Of a stretch of 64,000 bases of DNA, positions 52,030 through 61,005 are shown piece after piece. Each line of letters begins with the position of its first letter. Positions within the stretch are counted from its first letter, which is position 1. The position numbers and the translations under genes are program-made. The notes below the pieces were generated by a model. That model did not search any database and was not told the DNA's origin. It saw nothing but the letters and a program-made list of their open reading frames with translations. Where the stretch lies: contig NZ_CP094378.1 of NCBI RefSeq assembly GCF_030643785.1, positions 124,001-188,000 of the forward strand, written 5' to 3'. Origin of the DNA: Coxiella-like endosymbiont (GTDB lineage Bacteria > Pseudomonadota > Gammaproteobacteria > Coxiellales > Coxiellaceae).

Positions 52030-53249
52030 TATCATGGTGGAAGAATCGTGGGTCGTTATTAATTTGGCAACAGACCCTCTTCAGCACAAACTCACATTTT
52101 TAAAATACTCGACAGTAAAATTAAGCTACTAAAATCGATGCAAGATTTTTTGAAAAAGAATTCGACCAATCTTTCTGACTGGATTGAATCTTGTTATTCC
52201 TTTAAGCGCTTTTTTAGTATAACGGATGAATTAATAAGACCATTCCTTTCTGAAAAGGAAAAAAGAAGAGTTTGGATTGGATACGCAAGAACAAAAAATA
52301 TTAAAAGAAATTCGATTTAAAGAAACCCTTATTCATGAATACAATCTTTCAATTGTACAATTAGAAGTTAATAATCAGTGTAATAAAGCTACTGAAGATC
52401 TCCAAGAAAAAATATTTGGAACTAAAGGCTGCTTCTGAGAAATATCAAGATATAACCTACTCTGACATAGAATCTGAAATATTTTTTCCAGAGATAACAC
52501 ACTTTTAATAGAACCCACCGCTAGCTAGCAAGGTGCCTAATAACGCAAGCGCTCGTGTTCTTAGCAGATGGAAAGAAACTCTCCAACAATTTTGAACCCA
52601 TTTAGAAGCATCAATACGATTAATAACCAATAGGTTAATTTCAGAATTTAGGTCTCAATTAGAGAATTTTTCTACAAAAACAAATGGCAACAAAATTTCT
52701 ACACTCAAAGAACTAGAAAGATTTGAATCTTTAACCAAGAAACTTGAAGCTTGGAATGAGGCAATTTCGGAATCTGAATCTTTCAATGCTTTCAAAACCG
52801 ATTTTGAAAATAAAATTTGTGATGCTCGGCGGCAATTAAGTTATTCTCTTAACGTTTTTTATGAGAAAAAATTGAACCCGAAATTACTAAGAAAATAGGT
52901 TGTTTGAATAATGAAATCGAATTCACATTGAGAGTAATCGGGATCCATCAGGAATCCTTTTAGAGAAATAGAGACGCCCGAGAAATATTAACGGAAATCA
53001 ACGTGGAGTTTTTTTCTCTTCCATGATAGATATAAAGTAAATTACGTAAAAATATTTCTTCTGTTAATGAACTCAAAGAGATTTACTCGGATATAAGGAT
53101 CACAGATGGTCAAGTTATCGTCTTTTGCACTGAAAATATGAGCTTACTAGAAAAGTCTCCGTGGAGATATATGAGAGCTGTTTTTGATAGTATCAAGACC
53201 TGCCCTCTGGGTCACGCATCCTCGATGCTTTTAACAATTCGCGCAAAAA

Positions 53250-53959
53250 TCAAAATACTTTAGACGATAAAAGATAGCACCAACCGAGCTCCGTAAAAGG
53301 AGCTAGCTGTATAGGAGAGACACCGTTCATTTCTTTTAAATGAGTATGATTGTCACCTTCAAAATCATAAGACGAGTGTTTAGCTAAATATACGATTTTT
53401 TTCGCCAAGCAGATCAACAGAATAATAGAGCATCTTATAACTGTGAAGACGCTCCGTGCTTTCTTCAAATATGGGCTCAACCATACTCTGTACTCTGCCA
53501 TAAGGGATGGTAGTCGGAAAAAAGGGCTCGGGATTTTCGCCATTCAGCGGTGATTTCTTTCAACTCCCGTGAAATCCGCCGGCAATCTCGAGAAAGGGCA
53601 GTGATGAGTTCACCTATGGCCTCTTCATTCAAATCTTTGTTAGCTGCCTGGATCGCCATGTCCCGGTAGGTGGAATCCGAGGTACATAAAATCGCTCGTT
53701 CGTAATGTTTCACGTTGAATTTGGGTTCATGCCAAGCTCCTTTAGCCTTCTCACAAAGGGCCAATTCACCAGCGCTCTTTAAAACTTCTTTTTTAAATTT
53801 ATTAAAATCGGAGAGTTCCCATCCTTGGCGTTTGTTATCTAAGTAAGTGACTAAGGCGGCTAACGCCTCATAGGTCTGTTTTTCTTTTTTTTCGAGGGTA
53901 CAAAGGTTACTGTACAATTTTATCTGTTGAGGATCTAAAACCCTTTGCATTCTTGTCAT
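53250..53959 (-). pseudogene. Uncharacterised protein, frameshifted
   Basis: From ATG 53959: MTRMQRVLDPQQIKLYSNLC, a charged helical stretch, EPKFNVKHYERAILCTSDST, YRDMAIQAANKDLNEEAIGE and RDCRRISRELKEITAEWRKS, stop at 53477. Another frame continues (YGRVQSMVEPIFEESTERLH; then LAKKIVYLAKHSSYDFEGDN) to about 53250. Four or five cysteines, no membrane helix. Unknown family; G+C is higher than in its decayed neighbours, suggesting recent loss. Confidence 0.5.
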
Positions 53960-54265
53960 CAGATACTCCCATTGTAACTTCAGATAGACAGATTATACCT
54001 CTTTTTGAGAAAGATTTCCTTATTTTAAAACGGTATTAACTGAAGCTTCTTCTTATTTCTGGTCTTGACGCAACAAAATGAAAAACACTGACATTCATTG
54101 TCCCGATTGATCATAACTAATTGTTCTATAAATATTTTTTTAATTGGACAGGGCGCATATGACGAAATGGTCGATGAGGGCAGAGAGGGCGGTTAAAAAT
54201 TAATTAACCCCCTTTTGTGTGCGGGTATGGAGACTCCACTATCAGAGATTTAAAGGAAGTTATTC

Positions 54266-54544
54266 TTACTCAATTTTTTCTGTTTCAGGTACCTTTGTCT
54301 TTTCTTCGTTCTGAATGCGCTGATAAATTTCTTCTCGATGAACTGGAATATGTTTCGGCGCCTCGATACCAATTCGCACTTGATTACCTCGAACTTCCAA
54401 GACTGTTATGACAATCTTTTCGTTGGATAAATCTCCCCGCCGTAGGGTAGTTGAATGTGCTGAGGTTTCGGTTGTTTCGGTTTTGACTTTCTCATCGTTG
54501 CCGATAATTAAACGCTGACCAAGTGTTCTTGTTAGGACTAACAT
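54266..54544 (-). CDS. cs​rA: Carbon storage regulator CsrA with a loop insertion
   Basis: A dimeric RNA-binding protein that blocks or stabilises mRNAs at GGA motifs. 92 residues against the usual 60-70. Start [15 protein letters not shown] has the conserved Leu4 and Arg6; the end has [20 protein letters not shown] and [12 protein letters not shown] with Arg44-equivalent. Between strands 2 and 3 there is an extra block of about 25 residues (from [10 protein letters not shown] to [10 protein letters not shown]), part of which (TETTET) comes from a 9-bp tandem duplication. The RNA-binding surface is formed by strands 1 and 5, so activity may be kept. ATG 54544 follows AAGGAA. A long acidic/lysine tail ends the protein. 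Confidence 0.92.
   Translation of the reverse strand: MLVLTRTLGQRLIIGNDEKVKTETTETSAHSTTLRRGDLSNEKIVITVLEVRGNQVRIGIEAPKHIPVHREEIYQRIQNEEKTKVPETEKIE
54465..54482. repeat. In-frame tandem duplication, 9 bp x 2, in csrA
   Basis: GTTTCGGTT twice (coding strand AACCGAAAC twice), giving TETTET in the csrA insertion. Confidence 0.92.
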
Positions 54545-54571
54545 GATAAACTTCCTTTATCTTAAAGCCAC

Positions 54572-54587
54572 CTTGCCAACTTGCCAA
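54572..54587. repeat. Tandem duplication, 8 bp x 2, in the csrA leader
   Basis: Two exact copies of CTTGCCAA about 30 bases upstream of the csrA start. Confidence 0.8.
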
Positions 54588-54687
54588 AGCGGCGACAGTT
54601 TCACGCAGAACCTCCTTTTCATAGTCTCCATTGGAATCTCACGAGATTCGATCAAAGCGTGCCCGTAGATAAGCTTTAGAGCGAGCC

Positions 54688-54715
54688 ATTATACCCATGA
54701 TAGCGAGAAGTGCAA
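54688..54715 (-). promoter_or_regulatory. Sigma-70 promoter for csrA
   Basis: On the minus strand TTGCAC (54710-54715), 16-base spacer, perfect TATAAT (54688-54693). The leader to csrA would be about 135 bases and contains GGA motifs (in AATGGAGA, AAAGGAGG and the AAGGAA Shine-Dalgarno at 54552-54557), as expected if CsrA represses its own translation. Confidence 0.7.
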
Positions 54716-54745
54716 GTGGTCAATTTTATATTCGAAACTCCTGAT

Positions 54746-55412
54746 TTATATTTGTGATCTTCTGTAAAGTTTAACACCAGCAGAAGTTCCCACGAGTAAA
54801 GTATCTGCAGGGCGATGAGCAAAAAGTCCGTTACTGACAACACCAGGGATATTATTCAGTGTTCTTTCAAGTTCCAATGGATCAAGGATATTTAAATTAC
54901 GAACATCCAAAATAACATTGCCGTTATCGGTAATGTACCCTTGACGATAAACAGGATCGCCTTTTAATTTTACAATTTCACGCGCGACGAAACTTCGGGC
55001 CATTGGAACAACTTCGACGGGCAAAGGAAATTTACCCAAAACGTCGACTTGTTTGTTTTCATCTGCCACACAAATGAAATGCTTAGAGGCAGCAGCAATA
55101 ATTTTCTCGCTTGTCAGTGCGCCCCCCACCCTTGATAAGATAAAAATGTTTATTAAATTCATCTGCGCTATCTACATACACTTCCAAATTTGAAACTGAA
55201 TTAAGATCCATTAAGGTAATCCCTTTTTCTTTTAAGTATCTTTCCGTAACACAAGAACTAGCCACTGCTCCCTCGATTTGATGTTTCATCTCAGCGAGCG
55301 CATCGATAAAATAATTCACAGTGGATCCAGTGCCAACGCCAATAATGTCAATATTTTTGATATATTGAATAGCCTCCAGCGCTGCCGTTTCTTTAAGATT
55401 ATCTTTTGACAT
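54746..55412 (-). CDS. rpiA: Ribose-5-phosphate isomerase A (single frameshift)
   Basis: Interconverts ribose and ribulose 5-phosphate. [37 protein letters not shown] (phosphate loop), [31 protein letters not shown] (catalytic Asp pair), then a G6 run (C6 at 55122-55127) shifts the frame; the continuation [54 protein letters not shown] and [20 protein letters not shown] is complete to 54746. Two more G (family has K-G-G-G-x-A-L-T) or one fewer would restore about 222 residues. Feeds prs. Confidence 0.92.
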
Positions 55413-55429
55413 TCTTTCTCATTTCTAAT

Positions 55430-55770
55430 TAATTATAAATTTCCGATTTTTTCACTACCCTCCACGCGAATAATGGTTCCATTAATCCACGCAGATTCTG
55501 GCATCACTAATAATGAATGCTATCATGTTGGCTACATCTTCTGATTGGGTAAGTCGCTTAAAGGGGTTTTTCATTTTTGCAACTACCTTCATGCTATTAC
55601 TTCCAGGAATTAAACGCAATGCTGGTGTGTCTTGTTACTCCGGGTTGGAGTAGGTTACAACGAATAACGCAGGCGGTAAATTCCAAGGCAATGGAGGGGG
55701 CACGGCATCAAGCGCCGCCTTGGGTCAGCGAAGACCGCAGCATAACCTCACCTACACCACTTCGTTGCCT
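55430..55770 (-). pseudogene. Short-chain dehydrogenase/reductase, C-terminal relic
   Basis: KAALDAV (from S-K-A-A-L-D-x), ALEFTACVIRCNLLQPGV (from V-R-V-N-x-x-x-P-G), DTPALRLIPGSNSMKVVAKM, NPFKRLTQSEDVANMIAFII, SAWINGTIIRVEGSEKIGNL. These are the last third of an SDR (R-x-x-x-P-E/S-D-V-A at helix 7, x-x-x-I-N-G-x-x-I-x-V-x-G). The Rossmann part and catalytic Tyr are missing. Downstream of acyltransferase genes it may have been the ketoreductase of a lipid pathway. Confidence 0.6.
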
Positions 55771-55774
55771 TCGC

Positions 55775-56069
55775 TTTTAGCACAATGACTGTTTCCGCTT
55801 AATATATACCAGGACTTGGGATCTAAGTCAGCGTCTCCTTCAATTCTCCAATAGTGGCCGGGACGCAGACGGAATATCCAGTTAGAAAAACCTGTCCATA
55901 ACAGGAGAATACTTAAAGGGAACCTTCGAAGAGTTTGACGCCGAGATTTAACGGGGAGAAAAAAGTAAAAACCAGCTAAAATGATAATCGGCAGCGCTAA
56001 AAATTCTGAAATTAAAATATAAAAGGTTATAACCAAAATAGCGAATAAATTTTTAAACCACCGGTGCAT
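55775..56069 (-). pseudogene. Acyltransferase (PlsC-like), N-terminal relic
   Basis: ATG 56069: MHRWFKNLFAILVITFYILI, SEFLALPIIILAGFYFFLPV (two hydrophobic stretches), RRFPLSILLLWTGFSNWIFR and WRIEGDADLDPKSWYILS. The last words match the strand before the N-H-x-x-x-x-D motif of lysophospholipid acyltransferases, but the sequence then switches to unrelated residues (NSHCAKSEGNEVV), so the catalytic domain was deleted. Confidence 0.6.
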
Positions 56070-56249
56070 TTTTAATCTATGTAAGGCTTATCTCCACTTG
56101 TTTCCTATTTAAAATAAAGCAAAGTTCTTGCCTATATGAATAGAGAAACCGAAATTGAAAAAGCGTTAGTGGGAAGAAAAAGCATCCTACTTGAATAGAA
56201 GATAGCATTTTTTCCGAACATGAAACAGCTTCCCATCTAGTTGAACTCC

Positions 56250-56475
56250 TTCCTAATCATGCTACACTCGAATTAAATGACCTAAAGAAAAACCTTTAAC
56301 ATTCAATTGCACCTCTAATTCAGTTCCCAATGCGCCCTCTTGAATAATAGCCAAACGAGAATAGTCGTTCTACTAATGCGTTCTACATAAGGCAAAAATT
56401 TTGGAATCTTGACCAAATTAGCCTGTTTATTTTCTGCTCCCCAACTCCACCATTTCATAATCATATGAGTTTACT
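56250..56475 (-). pseudogene. Unidentified short gene remains
   Basis: MIMKWWSWGAENKQANLVKI, PKFLPYVERIS and, one frame over, LAIIQEGALGTELEVQLNVK, FSLGHLIRV. Protein-like, between the two acyltransferase relics. I cannot name it. Confidence 0.3.
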
Positions 56476-56499
56476 CCCTAACTGTCTGATAGTTATTTT

Positions 56500-57180
56500 T
56501 TAATAATGTCAATTTTCTCAGTTGCGTAATAGCTGTATAAATTGCTTGGGTCATAACAAGCACAACATTCAAAATGCGAAAGTTTAGAAAAACTCGCTAT
56601 AAACGTTTGAGGATAAATCGGCTCATCAATATAAATCTTTATGCCTCGCGGCTTAACCATTCCACACTCCTTTAGAAAAAGCTTGACTAGTCCCCTTCAA
56701 TGCAGATAGAACGATGGGTAGTAATTGGAATGCAAGTTCAATAAAGGCAGTACTTTTTTGAAAGGCAAAAATTCGCCTGTTTTTGAGCGTGTTCCTTCAG
56801 GGTAAATAATCAATTTATGATTATTCTCTTTAAAGCCTTTTCAATATCGTTGAATATCTCTTAGTGTTGTTATAGGATTTTTTCTATCGACCGAAATTAA
56901 ATTAATTAATTTCGAAGAAAAAGACGTCATTCCTTGGTGATTAAAAAAATAGTCTTTCGCCGCTAACATACTAAATTCTTTAAATGGACGTCCCGCAGCT
57001 AACATCAAAGCGGGTGTATCCATATGGCTGGGGGTGATTACTGTATAAAATGTAAGAACTTCGAGAAAATGTTGACGATCATATACATAAAAACGACAGT
57101 ACCAATTAAAAACTATTAAACAAAACCATTTAAATCCCAGTTTATAGAAATAATCTCTAACTTTTTGCATAGATTTGTAT
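56500..57180 (-). pseudogene. 1-acylglycerol-phosphate acyltransferase-like protein, relic
   Basis: MQKVRDYFYKLGFKWFCL, then (frame-corrected at the C5 run near 57030) TYILYSNHPSHMDTPALMLA with the N-H-x-x-H-x-D acyltransferase motif, FKEFSMLAAKDYFFNHQGMT, DRKNPITTLRDIQRY, IIYPEGTRSKTGEFLPFKK (second signature E-G-T-R-S) and VKPRGIKIYIDEPIYPQT. About 225 residues. Shifts near 57030 and 56850. The upstream HMG-CoA reductase end runs into it in frame. Confidence 0.7.
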
Positions 57181-57184
57181 CTTT

Positions 57185-58260
57185 CTCTTCTTGGAAGAAA
57201 TAGCAGATGAGTCTGAGCTATCATATCCGATCCTAAGGATATTTCTAAAGCTAAAACACTCGCGCCCACAAGCTCCGCAAATCGTTTTGACGAATTTTCT
57301 CCTAGAAAATCCATTAATTTTAAATGCTCTTTCAGCTACACAAGCATAATCTTGACCTGTGGCGAGATAAATAAATAGTGGTCAATTCGTTTGCCACATG
57401 CAAATTGACGCCGACTATACTTCTTGCCATTCCGCTTCCATAACCCGCCATCCGCATCTCGTCCTTAAGTCTTCTGGAGAAGACCCTAAAAAGTTTTTAC
57501 AAACTTCAGCCGCAACGTACATGAAGCAATTACTTTGTGTCCTCAACCAGTAAGAAGGGTTTTTGCAGAAGGATTTTTATCGGAATTAAAATTTGATTTT
57601 AAGAAGTAGGAAAAAGCAAATTCTTGTCCTAACCTAGCTTGAATAAAATGACAGGCCTCATGCGTGCAAAAGGTTGTTATATTTTAGCCTGCTGCTTCTG
57701 CCGTCGCATAAATAAAATCAAGTATAAACTAATGACGAATTTGATATTGCTCAATTCTTAAAAGCTTACTATGTTCTGTGTTTTTTTCTACAACTTCTTT
57801 TAAATTTAGAAAATTATCGTCAATCCACTGTGAAAATATAGGTATCGTTTCTGGATCGGTAAAAGAAATAATGGACTCCGCGATAAAATTTGTTGGACAT
57901 GTTGCGTTTGAATCCCTCCACATTGGCCACTGCATTAAATCCCCGCGACATGGATAGAGTTAATGTCCCCTCCAACGTTGCAATAGGAATATAATAAGTT
58001 CCTTACACATAAGTGCCTTTTACAATACACGGCCCAGATAATCCTAGCGGAATAGAAACTTGTCCGATGTGATTTTCAATTAATCCTCGCAAGAAGCTAC
58101 TAAGCTCTGTGGCACAAAGTTGCCAATTCAATCCTTGCGCTTTTATCGATTCTCGTCTTTTTTTAAAGGTTATTTCGTCAAATCCAAAAGAAATTTTCTC
58201 TCCTTGATTTATCAGATAATCCCCTCTGACAGCAGTGTAAATCCAACCCATCTACCATCG
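57185..58260 (-). pseudogene. HMG-CoA reductase, relic
   Basis: Frame 58003-58251: KISFGFDEITFKKRRESIKA, IENHIGQVSIPLGLSGPCIV (from E-N-x-I-G-x-x-x-x-P-x-G-x-A-G-P), then YYIPIATLEGTLTLSMSRGF (catalytic Glu region), NFNSDKNPSAKTLLTGRGHK-like residues (catalytic Asp/Lys block), GVNLHVANELTTIYL (from G-x-N-x-H-x-A-N-x-x-x-A) and SVLALEISLGSDMIAQTHLL near the end. These define HMG-CoA reductase. It would make mevalonate for isoprenoids. At least six shifts or stops. Confidence 0.8.
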
Positions 58261-58261
58261 T

Positions 58262-58850
58262 GAGCCAGGCTAAGTTGAAAGGAAGATAAATCATTGTTCG
58301 TTGAATAAAGACATGGTGGACCCAGACGTTTTTCCTTTAATTTTTGATCGCTCCACTCTGATATGATTCCCCAACCCGGTGGACCACCTAGCCTAATCCT
58401 TTACGAGTGTTCTTACGGCGGCTGACTCTTTTTTAGTAGAAATTGTTCTGCCCCTCAAACGTTGAAAGCAAATTACTACTGGACGAAAGCTAAAAGATGT
58501 CGCTGGCTCTCCTATCAAAGCAACTGCATGAATAACTTCTTTGACTATATTTTTTATTTTAAATTTAAGGAGTGATTCATTTCACCAAAATTGAACTATA
58601 AAAACAGAAAAAAATTTTCCTATCGTTGGACTTTAATTAAATCCGACTCCGAAAAAACGAATAATTTAACGGAAAAAAGCTCGAGAGTATCTTTACTACA
58701 TGATTTGTAAGCAGCCTCTTTATTGGATTTGCTGATGCTAAAATCGCTTCATGTTCCAAAGGGGAAAAACTCTCTTCAAAAAACGAACATCGAGAAATTT
58801 TTTATGCGTCCCAAGATCGCCCAAATCGACGATATCATTTCCTAAATAAA
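58262..58850 (-). pseudogene. 4'-phosphopantetheinyl transferase, relic
   Basis: Starts GNDIVDLGDLGTHKKFLDVR, FLKRVFP, then SFSPLEHEAILASANPIKR, KEAAYKSCSKDTLELF (from W-x-x-K-E-A-x-x-K) and, at the end, STNNDLSSFQLSLAHDGRWV (S-x-S-H/A-H-D). These are the three motifs of the transferase superfamily. Its likely target, an acyl carrier protein, lies just upstream. Confidence 0.65.
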
Positions 58851-59120
58851 TAATAGTCAACAGTAGATTCCAGCTGACTACTGATTAAGTTGATAGCATC
58901 CTCAATTGTTAAAATTTCATCGGCTTGTTGATCGGAAATTTCAATATCAAACGCATCCTCAAATGCCAGAATGATATCAATCAAACGCGCTGAAATTTGT
59001 AGATCTTCCGTAAATCAAGAAGAGAGGTTGCATGAGCTACGGCATTCGGCGCTTTACTAAAAGGTATTACGATCTCTTTAACTTTCTCTTTAATTTTTTT
59101 TGAATATTTTAGTTTTTACC
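58848..59120 (-). pseudogene. Acyl carrier protein, frameshifted
   Basis: KYSKKIKEKVKEIVIPFSKA, AVAHATSLLDLRK, then one frame over EDLQISARLIDIILAFEDAF, DIEISDQQADEILTIEDAIN and LISSQLES. Helices 2-4 of an ACP are obvious. The D-S-L attachment motif aligns with I-S-A: the serine is kept, the flanking residues are not. A dedicated carrier beside a KAS, an SDR and a phosphopantetheinyl transferase suggests a specialised fatty-acid or polyketide locus. Confidence 0.7.
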
Positions 59121-59360
59121 CATATTCCTATCCTCTCTAATAAAAGACATATTATTACCAAGGTTTTCAAATCAAACAAGCATTGTTGATCAATTTAAGT
59201 ATAAATACCGTCCAATTTAATTTCGGGGAAAATACCAACATACTCTCTCGCTGCTTGGATATTTGGATATATTGATTGTCGCTTTAACTCCTCTTAAAGG
59301 AGAAGAAAAATTGACTTCCTCTAATAAATTTGGTTTTTACCTAAAACAACGAGTTATTGA

Positions 59361-60350
59361 ATGATTAATCAATCCAAAATTCAAAAATCTAAAAAAACTC
59401 TCTCAAGAATTTCTGGCTTTAGCTGGAATCCAAATCAACGGATCCAGACCTTTCGATGTTAAAGTTCACAACAAAAAAACTTATGATCGAGCATTACTCG
59501 AAGGCCCGTTGGGGCTCGGCAAATCCTATATGGATGACTGGTAGGATTGTGAGAATATTAGTCAATTTATATCGTGAATTATGTACACTAATTTAAACCA
59601 AAAAGTTAATTAGAATAAAAATTTCTCTTTCGTTTGGCCCATGCATTATTTCATGAATTTTGAATCAAAAAAACGGTCTTATATCGTTTCCAAAACCCAT
59701 TACGATGTAGGCAACAAACTTTATATTCGAATGCTTGATTTTTACATGACTTATAGATCTGCTTATTATCAGAAGGAACAAAGCGAATATGCGAAAGAGC
59801 ATTACAAGGATTGACAGTTATGATTGACAGTTATTTATAGTTGAGTTAAAAGATTATCGTGAAATTAATCTGAACAAAAAATTTGACCGCATTATTTGCT
59901 TAGGTATGTTTGAATATATCTGTTACAAAAATTATCGAACTTTTTTTTAAATCCGTTTGTAATTATTTAAAAAATGATGGAATTTTTGTACTCCAGACCA
60001 TTGGAAAATATATCTATTAAAAGCGGTAACACGTAATTTGATAAATACATTTTTCCAAACGGACAAATACGGTCTATTGCTCAGATTAGCAAAGCGCTTG
60101 AGAATTTATTCGTTATGAAAGATTGTCATAATTTTGGTTCCTATTATGATAAAACTTTAATGGCTTGAGATAGGAAATTTAGAAATACCATGAAGTTTTA
60201 CCGCATGTGGGATTATTTTTTTATATGCATTGGCCCGTACTTTTCGTTCTCGCATGTATCAATTATGGCAATTGGTATTAACGAAGGGGCTCCTGAGTGT
60301 TTACTCTGGGATTTTCATGACCAATATTCACATCACCAAAACCGAAAATT
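59361..60350 (+). pseudogene. cfa: Cyclopropane-fatty-acyl-phospholipid synthase, relic
   Basis: ATG 59361. Blocks: LKKLSQEFLALAGIQINGSR, PFDVKVHNKKTYDRALLEG, PLGLGKSYMDDW, SKTHYDVGNKLYIRMLDFYM (from H-Y-D-x-G-N-x-L-Y), TYRSAYY (from Y-S-x-A-Y-w), FDRIICLGMFEYI (from S-x-G-M-x-E-H-V) and RTFRSRMYQLWQLVLTKG near the end. SAM-dependent enzyme that adds methylene bridges to membrane lipids. Multiple shifts and a 13-bp duplication (59809-59834). Its 3' end overlaps the convergent KAS relic. Confidence 0.8.
59809..59834. repeat. Tandem duplication, 13 bp x 2
   Basis: Two exact copies of GATTGACAGTTAT in the cfa relic. Confidence 0.95.
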
Positions 60351-61005
60351 GATTTAGCTAAAATATTAATGGATTTTTCTTGAGTCTGCTGAATGATTCT
60401 ATCTTGAAACACTTCTAATTCGGGATGGATATCTTCGCAATTTAACGGTCCATGAATAAATTCTTTGTGTAATTGAAAAACTGAAGCGATAGACTCTATC
60501 TCTCCAGAACCACCTAATGCGTGTTCAATTAGCGATTTAGTAGAATTTACCTAAGCTAATTTGTGTTGTGGCTTGCAATTTAAAGCCGACGCCCACCAAT
60601 TTTAAGTTCTAATTTTTCTGCCATCGTTCCCATCAAATGTCCATTAATAGTATCAATTTGCGAAGGAGAAATTGCTACTTCCTTCAAAGGCTCCTTGAAT
60701 GCAAAGCTGCACGCCGATGGGATTAGGCACAGTTATCGAACCCCTTTGACGTTGACCCTCGCTATTTACACGCTTAAAATTTCAAGCATAAATTTTGACA
60801 CCTCGGTTTTAGACGTTCTCTAGGGTTTCCAGCATCAGAATGCCAGTCCGATAGAAACCACAAAACCAGTGACCGAAGCACTCATTGGTCGCGAAGTTTT
60901 TTCTGGGATTTTATTAAATCCTTTCCCAAAACTCGCATCGTATCGAAACCCAACCAAATATAGGGTGAATAACCTTCACACCAACTATCAATATTTGAGA
61001 TACTT
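60345..61005 (-). pseudogene. Beta-ketoacyl-ACP synthase (FabB-like), C-terminal half
   Basis: SWCEGYSPYIWLGFDTMRVL, then NKIPEKTSRPMSAS with GFVVS, LMLETLENV, RGVKIYA, TVPNPIGVQ, a KSLIEHALGGSGEIES block (catalytic His region T/E-H-x-L-G), VFQLHKEFIHGPLNCEDIHP and KSIFGFGDVN (from S-F-G-F-G-G-x-N). F-D-x-M before the P-E-K-x-S-R-P block points to the FabB type. The N-terminal half with the active-site Cys is absent: the sequence joins directly to the end of the oligopeptidase relic near 61005. Confidence 0.7.

Larger units (their letters stand above)
51200..53240 (+). pseudogene. Large coiled-coil protein of unknown function, decayed
   Basis: About 2 kb with charged, helix-forming pieces in all plus frames: NLIQNQETNFTEEDVPKNFL, MQDFLKKNSTNLSDWIESCY, SFKRFFSITDELIRPFLSEK, LKELERFESLTKKLEAWNEA and SFNAFKTDFENKICDARRQL. 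Heptad-like leucine spacing suggests coiled coils. I know no such family by sequence. Three tandem duplications (51320-51349, 51481-51498, 52012-52029). Size and composition recall Coxiella Dot/Icm effectors but there is no proof; it could also be an SMC-like or cytoskeletal protein. Confidence 0.45.
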
